Assembly: GCF_020329435.1 (NCBI RefSeq)
Contig: NZ_JAGKJK010000031.1
Location: 1-42,816 of the forward strand
DNA: 42,816 nucleotides
From: Bradyrhizobium hereditatis
Lineage (GTDB): Bacteria > Pseudomonadota > Alphaproteobacteria > Rhizobiales > Xanthobacteraceae
Reading direction: 5' to 3'
The translations under genes were made by a program, and so were the position numbers. The first letter of the stretch is position 1. Each line of letters starts with the position of its first letter. A model generated the notes under the pieces. It saw only the letters and a list, made by a program, of their open reading frames with translations, did not search any database and was not told where the DNA came from. This document shows positions 16,350 through 24,560 of the stretch, piece by piece.

Positions 16350-16463
16350 TTAATCCCGATCGCGAGGGGCGTTTCGCAGATCGCGCAGGATATAGAGCAG
16401 GACGATCAGCATGGGAGCCCACGCGAGGATTGCGCCGACCAGCATCGCGTTTACCGTCGCCAT
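16350..16463 (-). CDS. Single-pass membrane microprotein
   Basis: 37 aa, start ATG 16463 with GGAGAAG five bases upstream. One hydrophobic segment (MLVGAILAWAPMLIVLLYIL) fills most of the protein, followed by a short charged tail (RDLRNAPRDRD). The predicted topology is N-out or N-in with a positively charged C-terminal end, probably cytosolic. It lies 28 bases after the 61-aa Cys-rich gene on the same strand and likely shares its transcript. No family is recognised. The good ribosome-binding site and clear membrane span argue for a real gene. Confidence 0.6.
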   Translation of the reverse strand: MATVNAMLVGAILAWAPMLIVLLYILRDLRNAPRDRD

Positions 16464-16491
16464 GGTGGCTTCTCCGCATGGGCCTCTCGGA

Positions 16492-16677
16492 TCAAAGTTC
16501 TCTTTGGGTCGCAGGTTCTGGAATCTGGTAGAGCCATTTCCAGTAGGCACGGTTGCGTTGGACCTGACGCTTGTACATCTCGCGGCACTTCACCGAACAA
16601 AACTGCTCGAAGTACCAGCTGCGCCGGACGAGACCGAAGGGGCGCTTGCATTCCGGATTGCCGCAACAATTGTTCAT
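16492..16677 (-). CDS. Small Cys-rich zinc-finger-like protein (61 aa)
   Basis: Two cysteine pairs frame a short core: CCGNPEC near the start and FCSVKC at 26-31, followed by a basic helix (REMYKRQVQRNRAYWKW). The FCSxxC element resembles MYM/FCS-type or treble-clef zinc fingers. Its ATG overlaps the stop of the 54-aa gene upstream (ATGA), so translation is coupled. GGAG lies about ten bases before the start. The function is unknown; nucleic-acid or protein binding is possible. No exact family is recognised. Confidence 0.65.
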   Translation of the reverse strand: MNNCCGNPECKRPFGLVRRSWYFEQFCSVKCREMYKRQVQRNRAYWKWLYQIPEPATQREL

Positions 16678-16838
16678 GACGTGATCTCCGCATTTGCACG
16701 CCGTATCCAGCGAATGAACTCTTCATGACCTTTGTTCAGACAGAAACGTCCGCAGTAGCGTTCACGTGTGGGATTTCGCAGAGAGATGATCTTCGGGTCT
16801 TCACCGTCGCAATGTAAGCAACGCGGTTCTAAACGCAT
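16674..16838 (-). CDS. Small Cys-rich zinc-ribbon-like protein (54 aa)
   Basis: MRLEPRCLHCDGEDPKIISL begins the protein; CLHC at residues 7-10 and CGRFC at 29-33 form two likely zinc-binding pairs, followed by a helix HEEFIRWIRRANAEI. The start at 16838 has a near-perfect AGGAGG six bases upstream, the strongest ribosome-binding site in this region. It heads a three-gene unit with the 61-aa and 37-aa genes. The layout of its two pairs is like that of the next protein, so the two may be distant paralogues. The function is unknown. Confidence 0.65.
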   Translation of the reverse strand: MRLEPRCLHCDGEDPKIISLRNPTRERYCGRFCLNKGHEEFIRWIRRANAEITS

Positions 16839-17018
16839 GGCGACCTCCTCTTAAGGAACTGCCACTTGCCGATTAACAATGTGATGCTTTGCGGTCGCCG
16901 TCGTATATCGAGGGCGGACGCTGCGAAGTCTCGCGCCATCTCCGTTTTTCCTCAACTTGTCTAGATGTTTGGCGAGATCATCCTTGCGTATAGACGCCTC
17001 GCGCGCCGCCGGACTGGC

Positions 17019-17498
17019 TCATTTGCTCGCCGCCCGGCCCCGCTGCGCCAGCGCGGTTTCGAGGCATTCGATCAGGGTCTCACCGTCGAATGGTTTGCTC
17101 AGGAAGCAGGCTGCTCCCGCTTTCAGCGCCCGATCGCGATCGCTGTCGACGGAAAACGCCGTGACGAAGATGAAAGGAAGGGTCTGACCTTTGGCGAGCA
17201 GGTGGGCTTGCAGATCGAGCCCGCTCATACCCGGCATTCTGACATCGGTTATCACGCAGGATGTGTTGCGGAAGTGGAGAGATCGCAGGAAATCTTCGGC
17301 CGAGGCAAATGTATGGACGACGTAGCCAAGCGACCTGACCAGATTTCCAGTGGCGGCCCGAACCGAGCCATCATCGTCGATGATCGATATGACTGGTGGG
17401 TTGGACAAGAAAGTATTTTCCTGGAGACGGCTCGAGGTTGTCCTTTGGCGAACCGCACTAACGGGAGATTGCGCCGCAAATTGCGGCTGGAGAATCAT
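17019..17498 (-). CDS. Stand-alone response regulator receiver protein
   Basis: 159 aa. A single CheY-like receiver: acidic pair in VISIIDDDGSVRAATG, acceptor Asp in VITDVRMPGMSG, Thr in FVTAF, Lys in FLSKPFDGE. There is no output domain. The ATG at 17498 lies two bases after the FixJ-type gene stop; a TTG at 17408 would start just before the receiver (129 aa), and the 30 residues in between are not domain-like, so the shorter form is likely. It may act as a phosphate sink or a signalling partner for the kinase encoded two genes upstream. Confidence 0.85.
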   Translation of the reverse strand: MILQPQFAAQSPVSAVRQRTTSSRLQENTFLSNPPVISIIDDDGSVRAATGNLVRSLGYVVHTFASAEDFLRSLHFRNTSCVITDVRMPGMSGLDLQAHLLAKGQTLPFIFVTAFSVDSDRDRALKAGAACFLSKPFDGETLIECLETALAQRGRAASK

Positions 17499-17500
17499 AC

Positions 17501-18175
17501 TTAGGTTTGCGGCCCCTCGGATGCGGGTCCAACCCCGAGCAGCTCGGCCATCCTCACCAGATCGGGCAACGACTTCGCCCCCATTTTCCGCATGATGTGC
17601 CCGCGATGTATCTTCACGGTGATTTCGGCGATTCCAATTTCGGCTGCGATTTGTTTGTTCATGCGCCCAGCCGTGACGAGCTTCATCACCTGCCGCTCCC
17701 GCGGGGTCAGGGTCGCGAAAAGGGCTTGCAGCTCCGAAAGGACCTTTGCTTCGTCGCGTCTGGCCCGGTCGCGTTCGATCGCCGCTGCTACGGCGTCCAG
17801 CATGTCTTGATCGCGGAATGGCTTGGTCAGGAAATCGACAGCCCCGGCCTTCATCGCCCTGACCGTCATTGGAATATCGCCATGACCCGTCATGAAAATG
17901 ATGGGAATATGAATGTCGGCTTTTGCCAACTCGGCCTGGAAGTCGAGGCCGCTCAAGCGGGGCAATCTGATGTCAAGGATCAGGCAACTCGGGACATTCG
18001 GAAGCTTGTGCTGCAGAAATTCATGAGCCGAGCCGAACACCTCGACTCGCAAGCCAATCGATCGGAAAAGGTTTCGCAGCGCCTGACGTACCGATTCGTC
18101 GTCGTCGATGACGAAAACGACTGCCTCCTCGGCGCTTGCAACGGAATCTGGCGGCGGTACGGAGCGCCCGGTCAC
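17501..18175 (-). CDS. FixJ/NarL family two-component response regulator
   Basis: 224 aa. The receiver domain (acidic pair in VFVIDDDESVRQAL, acceptor Asp68 in LILDIRLPRLSG, KPF in DFLTKPFRDQ) is joined by a short helix to a LuxR-type helix-turn-helix (TPRERQVMKLVTAGRMNKQI and EITVKIHRGHIMRKM). The overall form is that of FixJ/TodT-like regulators. Its ATG overlaps the kinase stop, so the two are co-translated and form a cognate pair. Target genes are unknown; the micro-operon just downstream is a candidate by position only. Confidence 0.92.
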   Translation of the reverse strand: MTGRSVPPPDSVASAEEAVVFVIDDDESVRQALRNLFRSIGLRVEVFGSAHEFLQHKLPNVPSCLILDIRLPRLSGLDFQAELAKADIHIPIIFMTGHGDIPMTVRAMKAGAVDFLTKPFRDQDMLDAVAAAIERDRARRDEAKVLSELQALFATLTPRERQVMKLVTAGRMNKQIAAEIGIAEITVKIHRGHIMRKMGAKSLPDLVRMAELLGVGPASEGPQT

Positions 18176-19950
18176 GATGGACTTTCCTCCTGATGCAACG
18201 GCAGAGTGAACTGGAATGTCGCGCCGGGGCCGGCAGCATTATCAGAAGCCGACAGCCGCCCTCCGTGGGCGCCGACGATCGAGCGGCAGATCGACAGTCC
18301 CATTCCCATGCCACTAGATTTTGTGGTGAAGAACGCATCAAACATTCGGTCGGCGTTCTCGGCAGCCAGTCCCACACCGCAGTCCTTCACGGCGACCGCG
18401 ATCTGCCCGGCGTCGTCACGGCTCGTTCGGATCATCAGTTCCCGCGGACGATCGGCGACCGGCTGCATGGCTTCAATGGCGTTGATGACAAGGTTAAGCA
18501 CGACCTGCTGCAGCTGGATCCGGTCGGCAAGCACCGGCGGGAGAGCGGACGCGAGTTCCAGCCGCAACAGGACGCGGTGACTGAGCAGCTCATGCTGCAC
18601 CAGGCTGACGACGTCGTTGACGACTTCGTTGATATCCAGCGGCACTTTCTGGTCGCTGGTCTTGTTCACCAGCGCCCGGACGCGCTGGATCACTTCGCCT
18701 GCCCGATTGCCGTCCTTGATGATCGTTTGCAGTATTTCGCGCACTTCGTTCAGATCTGGCGGTTCGCGCTTGAGCCAGCGTTGGCAAGCATTGGCATTGG
18801 TAACGACGGCAGCGAGGGGTTGGTTCACTTCGTGGGCGATTGACGCGGCCAGCTCGCCGAGCGCCATTACACGCGTGACATGCGCGAGATTCGCCTGCGC
18901 TTGATGCAAATCGGCCTCGGCTTGCTTGCGGGCGGTAACGTCCGAAACTGCCCCGACAAAATCGATGCCGCTCGATGTATCCTTCACCGCATGGGCCCTG
19001 GCGTGGACATGCTTGACTGAGCCGTCAGGCATCAGCAGCCGATAGCCATGCTCGAAATCCTTCGAATCGCTCAACGCACGCCCGGTGATCCGCAGAACGC
19101 GCTCGCGATCATCGGGATGGATGCGTTGAATCACGGTGGCCCGCTTGATTGAAGGCGCCTTGTCGAATCCAAAGATTCTGAAGGTTTCTTCCGACCAGAT
19201 GATTTCGTCGCTGCCGGCGCGCCAGCCAAAGCTGCCGGTGTGGCTCAATCGCTGGGCTTCGGCCAGATACATTTCACTCTGGCGCAGCGCGTTCTCAGCC
19301 TTTTTGCGCTCGGTGATGTCCTCGCAGGCAATCAGGACGATCGGTTGATCATCCAGCAGACGCACGGCCTTGGCATTTTCACGAACCCATAGCGTCGAAC
19401 CGTCTTTGCGGACCTTGCAGATTTCCCAAGTGTGGGTGCGGCCGATGTTTTCCAGGCACACGGCAACGTTGCTCTGTGCCATCTGTCGCTCCTCGGCGGG
19501 AAACACCTTCAGAACGGATTGTCCAAGCAATTCCTGAACGGAATAGCCGAGTTGCGCGGCGCCGAATGTATTGACGGAGAGCACGGTGCCGGCTGCATCG
19601 ACCATGAAGTACATGACCGGATTGTGCTCGAACACCTCCTTCCACTGCGCCTCGCTCTTGCGGAGCGCCTCGATCGCGCGCTCTTCGGCCTTGGTTCGGC
19701 CGCGCAGTACGGCCTCCATCTGCCTGTGGGCGCTGCCCACCAGGCGCATCATGATCAACGAGGCGACAAGGGAGAGGACAAGCAGCGCGACGGCAATGAA
19801 ATAGGCGGGAGCCGTCGGGGCCGGACCAAGCAGGAGCCAAATGCCGGCCGCCGCCGCCAATGCCAGCGCCATGCCGCCGAGCAGCCACTGCTCGGCCAAG
19901 CGCGAGGAACTGATGGTCGGATAACGCATCATCGGCAGCACAGAATACAT
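18172..19950 (-). CDS. PAS-domain sensor histidine kinase (FixL-like layout)
   Basis: 592 aa. Two membrane helices (about residues 22-42 and 47-70), two PAS domains (about 95-220 with EVFEHNPVMYFMVDAAGTVL, and 230-345 with a PAC segment), then a HisKA domain with phospho-acceptor His near 372 in SIAHEVNQPLAAVVTNANAC, and an HATPase domain (NLVINAIEAM, KDCGVGL, GMGMGLSICRSIV). The PAS domains show no clear heme-binding His of FixL, so the signal is unknown. It is followed by a FixJ-type regulator (4-bp overlap) and a lone receiver. The start at 19950 has no strong ribosome site; Met7 or Met8 are alternatives. Confidence 0.9.
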   Translation of the reverse strand: MYSVLPMMRYPTISSSRLAEQWLLGGMALALAAAAGIWLLLGPAPTAPAYFIAVALLVLSLVASLIMMRLVGSAHRQMEAVLRGRTKAEERAIEALRKSEAQWKEVFEHNPVMYFMVDAAGTVLSVNTFGAAQLGYSVQELLGQSVLKVFPAEERQMAQSNVAVCLENIGRTHTWEICKVRKDGSTLWVRENAKAVRLLDDQPIVLIACEDITERKKAENALRQSEMYLAEAQRLSHTGSFGWRAGSDEIIWSEETFRIFGFDKAPSIKRATVIQRIHPDDRERVLRITGRALSDSKDFEHGYRLLMPDGSVKHVHARAHAVKDTSSGIDFVGAVSDVTARKQAEADLHQAQANLAHVTRVMALGELAASIAHEVNQPLAAVVTNANACQRWLKREPPDLNEVREILQTIIKDGNRAGEVIQRVRALVNKTSDQKVPLDINEVVNDVVSLVQHELLSHRVLLRLELASALPPVLADRIQLQQVVLNLVINAIEAMQPVADRPRELMIRTSRDDAGQIAVAVKDCGVGLAAENADRMFDAFFTTKSSGMGMGLSICRSIVGAHGGRLSASDNAAGPGATFQFTLPLHQEESPS

Positions 19951-20263
19951 CGCAAGCCGGGTCGCGCCGCGTCGCTAGGTGACTGGCATCATCAGCAGCA
20001 ACGACGTCACCCCCTAACAGGCTGGATGCTAGCAGTTTTTCCGTGCCGTACGTATAAAATGCAGCACCCCTGCCGCGGCACTCAGCCGCCGGGCGGCCAC
20101 AGCGGGCGGAGGCCGGGGCGACCCTAAACCTCGGTATGATCCCGCCAACCCATGGTAACGTCCGGATCAACCTCCGTTCAATGGTCGGTTCCATCCGAGC
20201 CAATTACGTTTTGGAGTAACTGCAGTGGAGATTGCCGAACCGTAACTTTTTCCGGGGTCGAAG
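19951..20263. other. Intergenic region between the sensor kinase and a small ORF
   Basis: 313 bases without a supported gene. It is GC-rich and contains short self-complementary stretches (GCCGCCGGGCGGC near 20090). It should hold the promoter of the kinase operon, but no convincing -35/-10 pair stands out. A TATAAA occurs near 20051. Confidence 0.5.
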
Positions 20264-20554
20264 ATGTCGAAAGCGCGCCTGCACTTGATCCATTGCTCCG
20301 ATAAGATCGAACCTCAAGCGAGGGTTCGGCGGCGTCAACGCCGCTTCCAGCTATCGATTATAGATGGAGGCAAACGGGCAATTGCCGCAGAGCGAGAAAA
20401 CCCGTGGGAAGGCTTGATCGGTCTGTTTGATCTGGCCATCCTCGTTGCCGAAGCAAACTATGCCGCCTTCGTCGCGGCGAGCCTGGCAACCATCGAGGTC
20501 CACCGTTGGAGTGATCCCGAACAGCTTGAGCAGAGTCGCGCCTGGGCCAACTGA
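20264..20554 (+). CDS. Hypothetical protein (96 aa)
   Basis: The ATG at 20264 follows CCGGGGTCGAAG, a fair ribosome site. The N-terminus is basic (IEPQARVRRRQRRFQLSI), the middle holds ENPWEGLIGLFDLAILVAEA, a moderately hydrophobic helix. No family is recognised. It stands alone, next to a 1-kb repeat island. The amino-acid make-up is plausible for a real protein, but there is no second line of evidence. Confidence 0.4.
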   Translation: MSKARLHLIHCSDKIEPQARVRRRQRRFQLSIIDGGKRAIAAERENPWEGLIGLFDLAILVAEANYAAFVAASLATIEVHRWSDPEQLEQSRAWAN

Positions 20555-20724
20555 TTTGCCTCCGGCGCAAGCGCAATCTCATGTGACGGACTGCGACAAG
20601 CTGGCACGACGGGCAAATCAATTCTGATTTTCAGAAATCGTGTCAAGCCAAAAATCGATAAGCGTCAAAAATATTCCGCTTCCGTTCTCACCCAAATCAG
20701 CGGCATAACTGCGCCCGTCTCACC

Positions 20725-21150
20725 GCAAGATGAGGGGCGCTCGCGAACGTCACGAACGCGCGGTGAGATGCGATGGACGCGGATGGCGCGAGAGACGTTG
20801 CGCGCCGGAGGCGTACGGCGAAGTCGTGTGGTCTGGACGCCGCGGTGCTGGCGTTAAGTCCTTAAGGAGCGAAAGCTGCTTACGGGCGATGGTGGCAAAA
20901 GAGCCGTTCACCAGAGAGAGCGCGTATAAGCCGTAAAGCCATTGCGCAGGGAAGGCCGGGATGCTCCCGCCGAACCTGTATGCTCGTGTGCGTTTTCTTT
21001 ATGCGCAAGCAGCACACGAGACCGCGGGTGCGGCGCGCACCCGGTCTTCCCTGCGCCCTCTGAATTCGGTGAGGGCAAGACGATGCAAACCTCGGGCAGT
21101 TCATGTCGCGAGATCGCGAACGCACATTCAGTTGTCGTCAGCCGCGAAGG
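20725..21150. repeat. Long intergenic repeat (about 0.4 kb), non-coding
   Basis: The segment from ATGAGGGGCGCTCGCGAACG to about GTTGTCGTCAGC looks like a long repeat I recall from many Bradyrhizobium and Rhodopseudomonas genomes, where it is often mis-annotated as small Arg-rich proteins. Marks are GCGGTGAGATGCGATGGACG and CCGTTCACCAGAGAGAGCGC. Reading frames through it are low in complexity and conflict with each other, so I call no gene. Recognition rests on memory, as this window holds only one copy. Confidence 0.55.
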
Positions 21151-21151
21151 C

Positions 21152-21236
21152 GGGTGACCCCAGTATTCCAGAGACGTCAGTGACCAAACCGATAAGCCGC
21201 GGCGTACTGGATCTCCCGCATGCGCGGGGATGACGG
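21152..21236. repeat. Intergenic repeat, CCAGTATTCCAGAGA family, second copy
   Basis: It shares CCAGTATTCCAGAGA, GCGTACTGGAT and the closing hairpin (CCCGCATGCGCGGG) plus ATGACGG with the copy at 9788-9889. Part of the repeat island between an unknown ORF and glnD. Confidence 0.75.
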
Positions 21237-21309
21237 TCGTATGTATGGCGCGATCTCCACGTATTGCGAGCCAACGGGTCGCGCGAATGCGCGCCCGATG
21301 ACAGGCTCT

Positions 21310-21374
21310 GCGAAGCAATCCATTGTCAGCTCATACGCGGAAGGATGGATTGCTTCGCTGCGCTCGCAATGACG
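21310..21374. repeat. Inverted repeat, GAAGCAATCCAT family
   Basis: Arms CGAAGCAATCCAT (21311-21323) and ATGGATTGCTTCG (21345-21357) are perfectly complementary; CTGCGCTCGCAATGACG follows. A second member is at 26006-26094. Confidence 0.8.
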
Positions 21375-21405
21375 TACCACGCTGTCGCCGCACGCAAGCT
21401 GCGCT

Positions 21406-21505
21406 CCCTCCCCCCTTGCGGGGGAGGGTTGGGGAGAGGGGTAAGCCACGCGCACCGCCGTTGCCGCCACCCCTCTCCCTAGCCCTCTCCCGCAAGGGGA
21501 GAGGG
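21406..21505. repeat. Inverted repeat, CCCTCTCCC family, downstream of glnD
   Basis: Arms 21406-21442 and 21469-21505 are near-perfect reverse complements, each with an inner palindrome around CCTTGCGGG / CCCGCAAGG. It lies about 50 bases past the glnD stop and could serve as its terminator. Confidence 0.8.
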
Positions 21506-21557
21506 AACGCACCTTTGTGGGTGACGAGCAGTGATTGGGAACAAAGCCACCAAGAAG

Positions 21558-24353
21558 CTACGCTGCCGGCTGCGCGACCTTGTCCTCGGCGGAGAGCAAA
21601 TGAAGCAGCGCGCTCTTGATCGCGGCCTGGCGGGTCGGTGCGGTGATCTGGGCGCCGAGCAGGTCGGTGACGTAGAACACGTCGCGGGCGCGTTCGCCGA
21701 AGGTCGCGACATGGGCGGAGGCGATGTTGAGGTTGAGCTTCGAGATCGCGGTCGTGAGCTGATACAACAGGCCCGGCCGGTCGAGGCCGGAGACTTCGAT
21801 CACGGTGTAGCGGTCCGACCACTGATTGTTGATCGTGACCTCGGGCTCGACCACGAAGGCGCGGACCTTGCCGCGGTTCGCCGCCTTGCGCGCCACCACT
21901 TCCGGCAGCCGCAATTTGCCCTCGAGCACCTGCTCGATCATCTCACCGATCCGAGTCGCGCGCCGTCCCTCGTCCTCGTCGCGGTCATACTCCCGGGAGA
22001 TCGAGATGGTGTCGAGCGCGCGGCCGTCGGTGGTCGTGTAGATCTGCGCATCGACGATATTGGCGCCGGCGGATGCGCAGGCGCCCGCAATGATCGAGAG
22101 CAGCCACGGATGGTCGGTTGCCAGGATCGTCAGCTCGGTGACGCCGCGCGCTTCGTCGAAGCCGACATTGATCGCGAGCTGATGGCCAGCCTGCTCGCTG
22201 GCGCGGATGAAGCGCGCCTGGCGGATTTTTCGCGGCAGATCGACCTTGAGCCAGTAGGCGGGATAGTGCCGCGCGATATAGGCGTTGAGCTCGGCCTCCG
22301 GCCACTCGTTGAAGGCGGCGCGAAATTCGGATTGGGCCAGTGCAATGCGCTGCGCGCGGTTCACTTCCGAGAAGCCGCCGGTCAGCACCGGCTCGGTCTC
22401 GTAATAGAGCGTGCGCAAAAGTTGCGCCTTCCAGCCGTTCCACACGCCGGGACCGACGCCCCTGATGTCGGCGGTGGTCAGGATGGTCAAAAGCTTCATC
22501 TGCTCGACCGATTGCACCACGGCGGCAAAATTCTCGATCGTCTTGCGGTCGGAGAGGTCGCGAGACTGCGCCACCGTGGACATCGTCAGATGCTCCTCGA
22601 TCAGCCATGCCACGAGCTCGGTGTCGCCAGCGCTGAAGCCGAGCCGCGGGCACAATCGTCGCGCCACCCTCGCGCCCGCAATCGAATGGTCCTCGGGGCG
22701 GCCCTTGGCGACGTCGTGCAGGAGCGTAGCGATGTAGACCACCGGCCGATGCTCGGGCTGGATCTTGCGGAACAAGTCGCTCGCGACCGTGAACTCGTCA
22801 TTGCCGCCGCGCTCGATCTCCTGCAGGAAGCCGATGCAGCGGATCAGATGCTCGTCCACCGTGTAATGGTGGTACATGTTGAACTGCATCATCGAGACGA
22901 TCTTGCCGAAGGCGCGAATGAAGTGACCGAGCACGCCGGTCTCGTTCATCCGCCGCAGCACGATCTCGGCGTTCTCGGAGGTCAGGATCTCCATGAAGAG
23001 ACGGTTGGCTTCCGGATTCTCGCGAAGCTGGGTGTTCACCAGCTTCAGCGAGCGCGTCACCGTGCGCATCGCATCGGGATGGAAGGCGAGGTTGTTCTTC
23101 TGCGCCAGGCGGAAGATCCGGATCAGGTTGACCGGATCGTGCTTGAAGACGTCGGCCGCGGTGAGATTGATGCGGTTATTGTCGATGATGAAGTCATCGC
23201 TGTCGGGCACCCGCCGCCGCTTGGCGCCCGGCCGCAGCCGCGCCACCATCCGGCTCAGGACCGGCGCGGGCTTGGCCTGCTCGTCCTCCAGCTTGGCGCA
23301 CAGGATCGCGGTCAGGTCGCCGACGTCCTTGGCGATCAGGAAGTAGTGCTTCATGAAGCGTTCGACATCCTGCAGGCCGGGATGCGAGGTGTAGCCGAGG
23401 CGGACCGCGATCTCGCGCTGCATGTCGAACGACAGCCGCTCTTCGGCGCGGCCCGAAACGAAATGCAGGTTGCAGCGCACCGACCACAGGAAATCGGCGC
23501 AGCGGCGGAAGGTCCGGTATTCCTGCGCGTCGAACACGCCGCGCTCGACCAATTCGCCGGTCTCGCGCACGCGGTAGACGTATTTGGCGATCCAGAACAG
23601 CGTATGCAGGTCGCGCAGGCCGCCCTTGCCGTCCTTGACGTTGGGCTCGACCAGATAGCGCGATTGCCCGGCGCGGCGATGCCGCTCCTCGCGCTCGGCG
23701 AGCTTGGCGGTGACGAATTCGGAAGCCGTGCCCTGCACCACGTCCCTGTCGAAGCGCGCGACGAGTTCGTCATAGAGCGGCCGGTCGCCGGTCAGAAAGC
23801 GCGTCTCCAGGATCGCCGTGCGGATCGTCATGTCGCCGCGGGCCTGGCGGATGCATTCGTCGACCGAGCGCGTCGCGTGGCCGACCTTCAGCCCCATGTC
23901 CCACAGGCAATAGAGAATGGCTTCCGCGACCTGCTCGCCCCAGGCGGTCTGCTTGTAGGGCAGGATGAACAAGAGATCGATGTCGGATTCCGGCGCCATC
24001 AGGCCGCGGCCATAACCGCCGGTGGCGACCACGGCCATGCGCTCGGCGCCGGAGGGGACATGCGAGCGATAGAGATGCCGGGTGGCGGCGGAATAGAGGA
24101 TGCGGATGATTTCGTCCTGCATGAAGCAGAGCCGCTCGGCGCAGCGGCGGCCGTGGCGATCCCTGAGCAGAATGGCCTGCGCGGTGGCGCGCGCCGCGAT
24201 CATCTCGGCCTTGAGCAATTGCGCCAGCGCCGAGCGAAACACGTCCTCGCGGCCGGCATGCTTCTCGGCGAGGGCATCGACCGCCGCGGTGATCCGCGCG
24301 GTATCGAAACGATCATCTTCCCCCGAGGGGGCCTCAATCACGATGCTGTCCAT
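21558..24353 (-). CDS. glnD: [Protein-PII] uridylyltransferase / uridylyl-removing enzyme
   Basis: 931 aa, the usual length in this group. The cytosolic nitrogen sensor adds UMP to PII proteins when glutamine is low and removes it when high. The nucleotidyltransferase site GGYGRGLMAPESDIDLLFI lies near residues 111-130, the HD hydrolase motif in ATLLHDVAKGRPEDHS near 544, and two C-terminal ACT domains at about 735-800 (ILATDHPWLLSIIAGACASA) and 845-910 (IEVSGLDRPGLLYQLTTAIS) bind glutamine. All domains are intact. A long open frame on the opposite strand is a by-product of codon bias. Downstream lies the repeat island. Confidence 0.96.
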   Translation of the reverse strand: MDSIVIEAPSGEDDRFDTARITAAVDALAEKHAGREDVFRSALAQLLKAEMIAARATAQAILLRDRHGRRCAERLCFMQDEIIRILYSAATRHLYRSHVPSGAERMAVVATGGYGRGLMAPESDIDLLFILPYKQTAWGEQVAEAILYCLWDMGLKVGHATRSVDECIRQARGDMTIRTAILETRFLTGDRPLYDELVARFDRDVVQGTASEFVTAKLAEREERHRRAGQSRYLVEPNVKDGKGGLRDLHTLFWIAKYVYRVRETGELVERGVFDAQEYRTFRRCADFLWSVRCNLHFVSGRAEERLSFDMQREIAVRLGYTSHPGLQDVERFMKHYFLIAKDVGDLTAILCAKLEDEQAKPAPVLSRMVARLRPGAKRRRVPDSDDFIIDNNRINLTAADVFKHDPVNLIRIFRLAQKNNLAFHPDAMRTVTRSLKLVNTQLRENPEANRLFMEILTSENAEIVLRRMNETGVLGHFIRAFGKIVSMMQFNMYHHYTVDEHLIRCIGFLQEIERGGNDEFTVASDLFRKIQPEHRPVVYIATLLHDVAKGRPEDHSIAGARVARRLCPRLGFSAGDTELVAWLIEEHLTMSTVAQSRDLSDRKTIENFAAVVQSVEQMKLLTILTTADIRGVGPGVWNGWKAQLLRTLYYETEPVLTGGFSEVNRAQRIALAQSEFRAAFNEWPEAELNAYIARHYPAYWLKVDLPRKIRQARFIRASEQAGHQLAINVGFDEARGVTELTILATDHPWLLSIIAGACASAGANIVDAQIYTTTDGRALDTISISREYDRDEDEGRRATRIGEMIEQVLEGKLRLPEVVARKAANRGKVRAFVVEPEVTINNQWSDRYTVIEVSGLDRPGLLYQLTTAISKLNLNIASAHVATFGERARDVFYVTDLLGAQITAPTRQAAIKSALLHLLSAEDKVAQPAA

Positions 24354-24560
24354 GGCTACCCGATAACGGACGGCACAAAAGCTGTCACGGAGGATTGTAC
24401 GGTCAGATCAAAGCTATGCTGTCGCCGACCCGAATGCCAGCCATAAGCTGTTGGGAAAACGTGGATTTCCGACGCGGCGTGTGGATGGCCCATGGCCCCG
24501 AGATGACAGCGCGTCGATAGCCCTCTATATCCGGTGCACAAACAACGTCGGGAGAACAAC

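Noticed and set aside
16866..16879. TTGC-N6-ACAA as a FixK/FNR-type box ahead of the micro-operon.
   Set aside because: One base off the consensus, and it sits only 28 bases from the start codon, too close for activation from the usual -41 position.
20730..21318. Small Arg-rich proteins encoded in the repeat island.
   Set aside because: Several overlapping frames, no ribosome sites, and the sequence matches a non-coding repeat that is often mis-annotated.
21531..24446. A 971-codon open frame on the plus strand opposite glnD.
   Set aside because: It mirrors the glnD codons exactly, is rich in Arg/Asp/Gly/His with no domain, and results from high GC at third codon positions.
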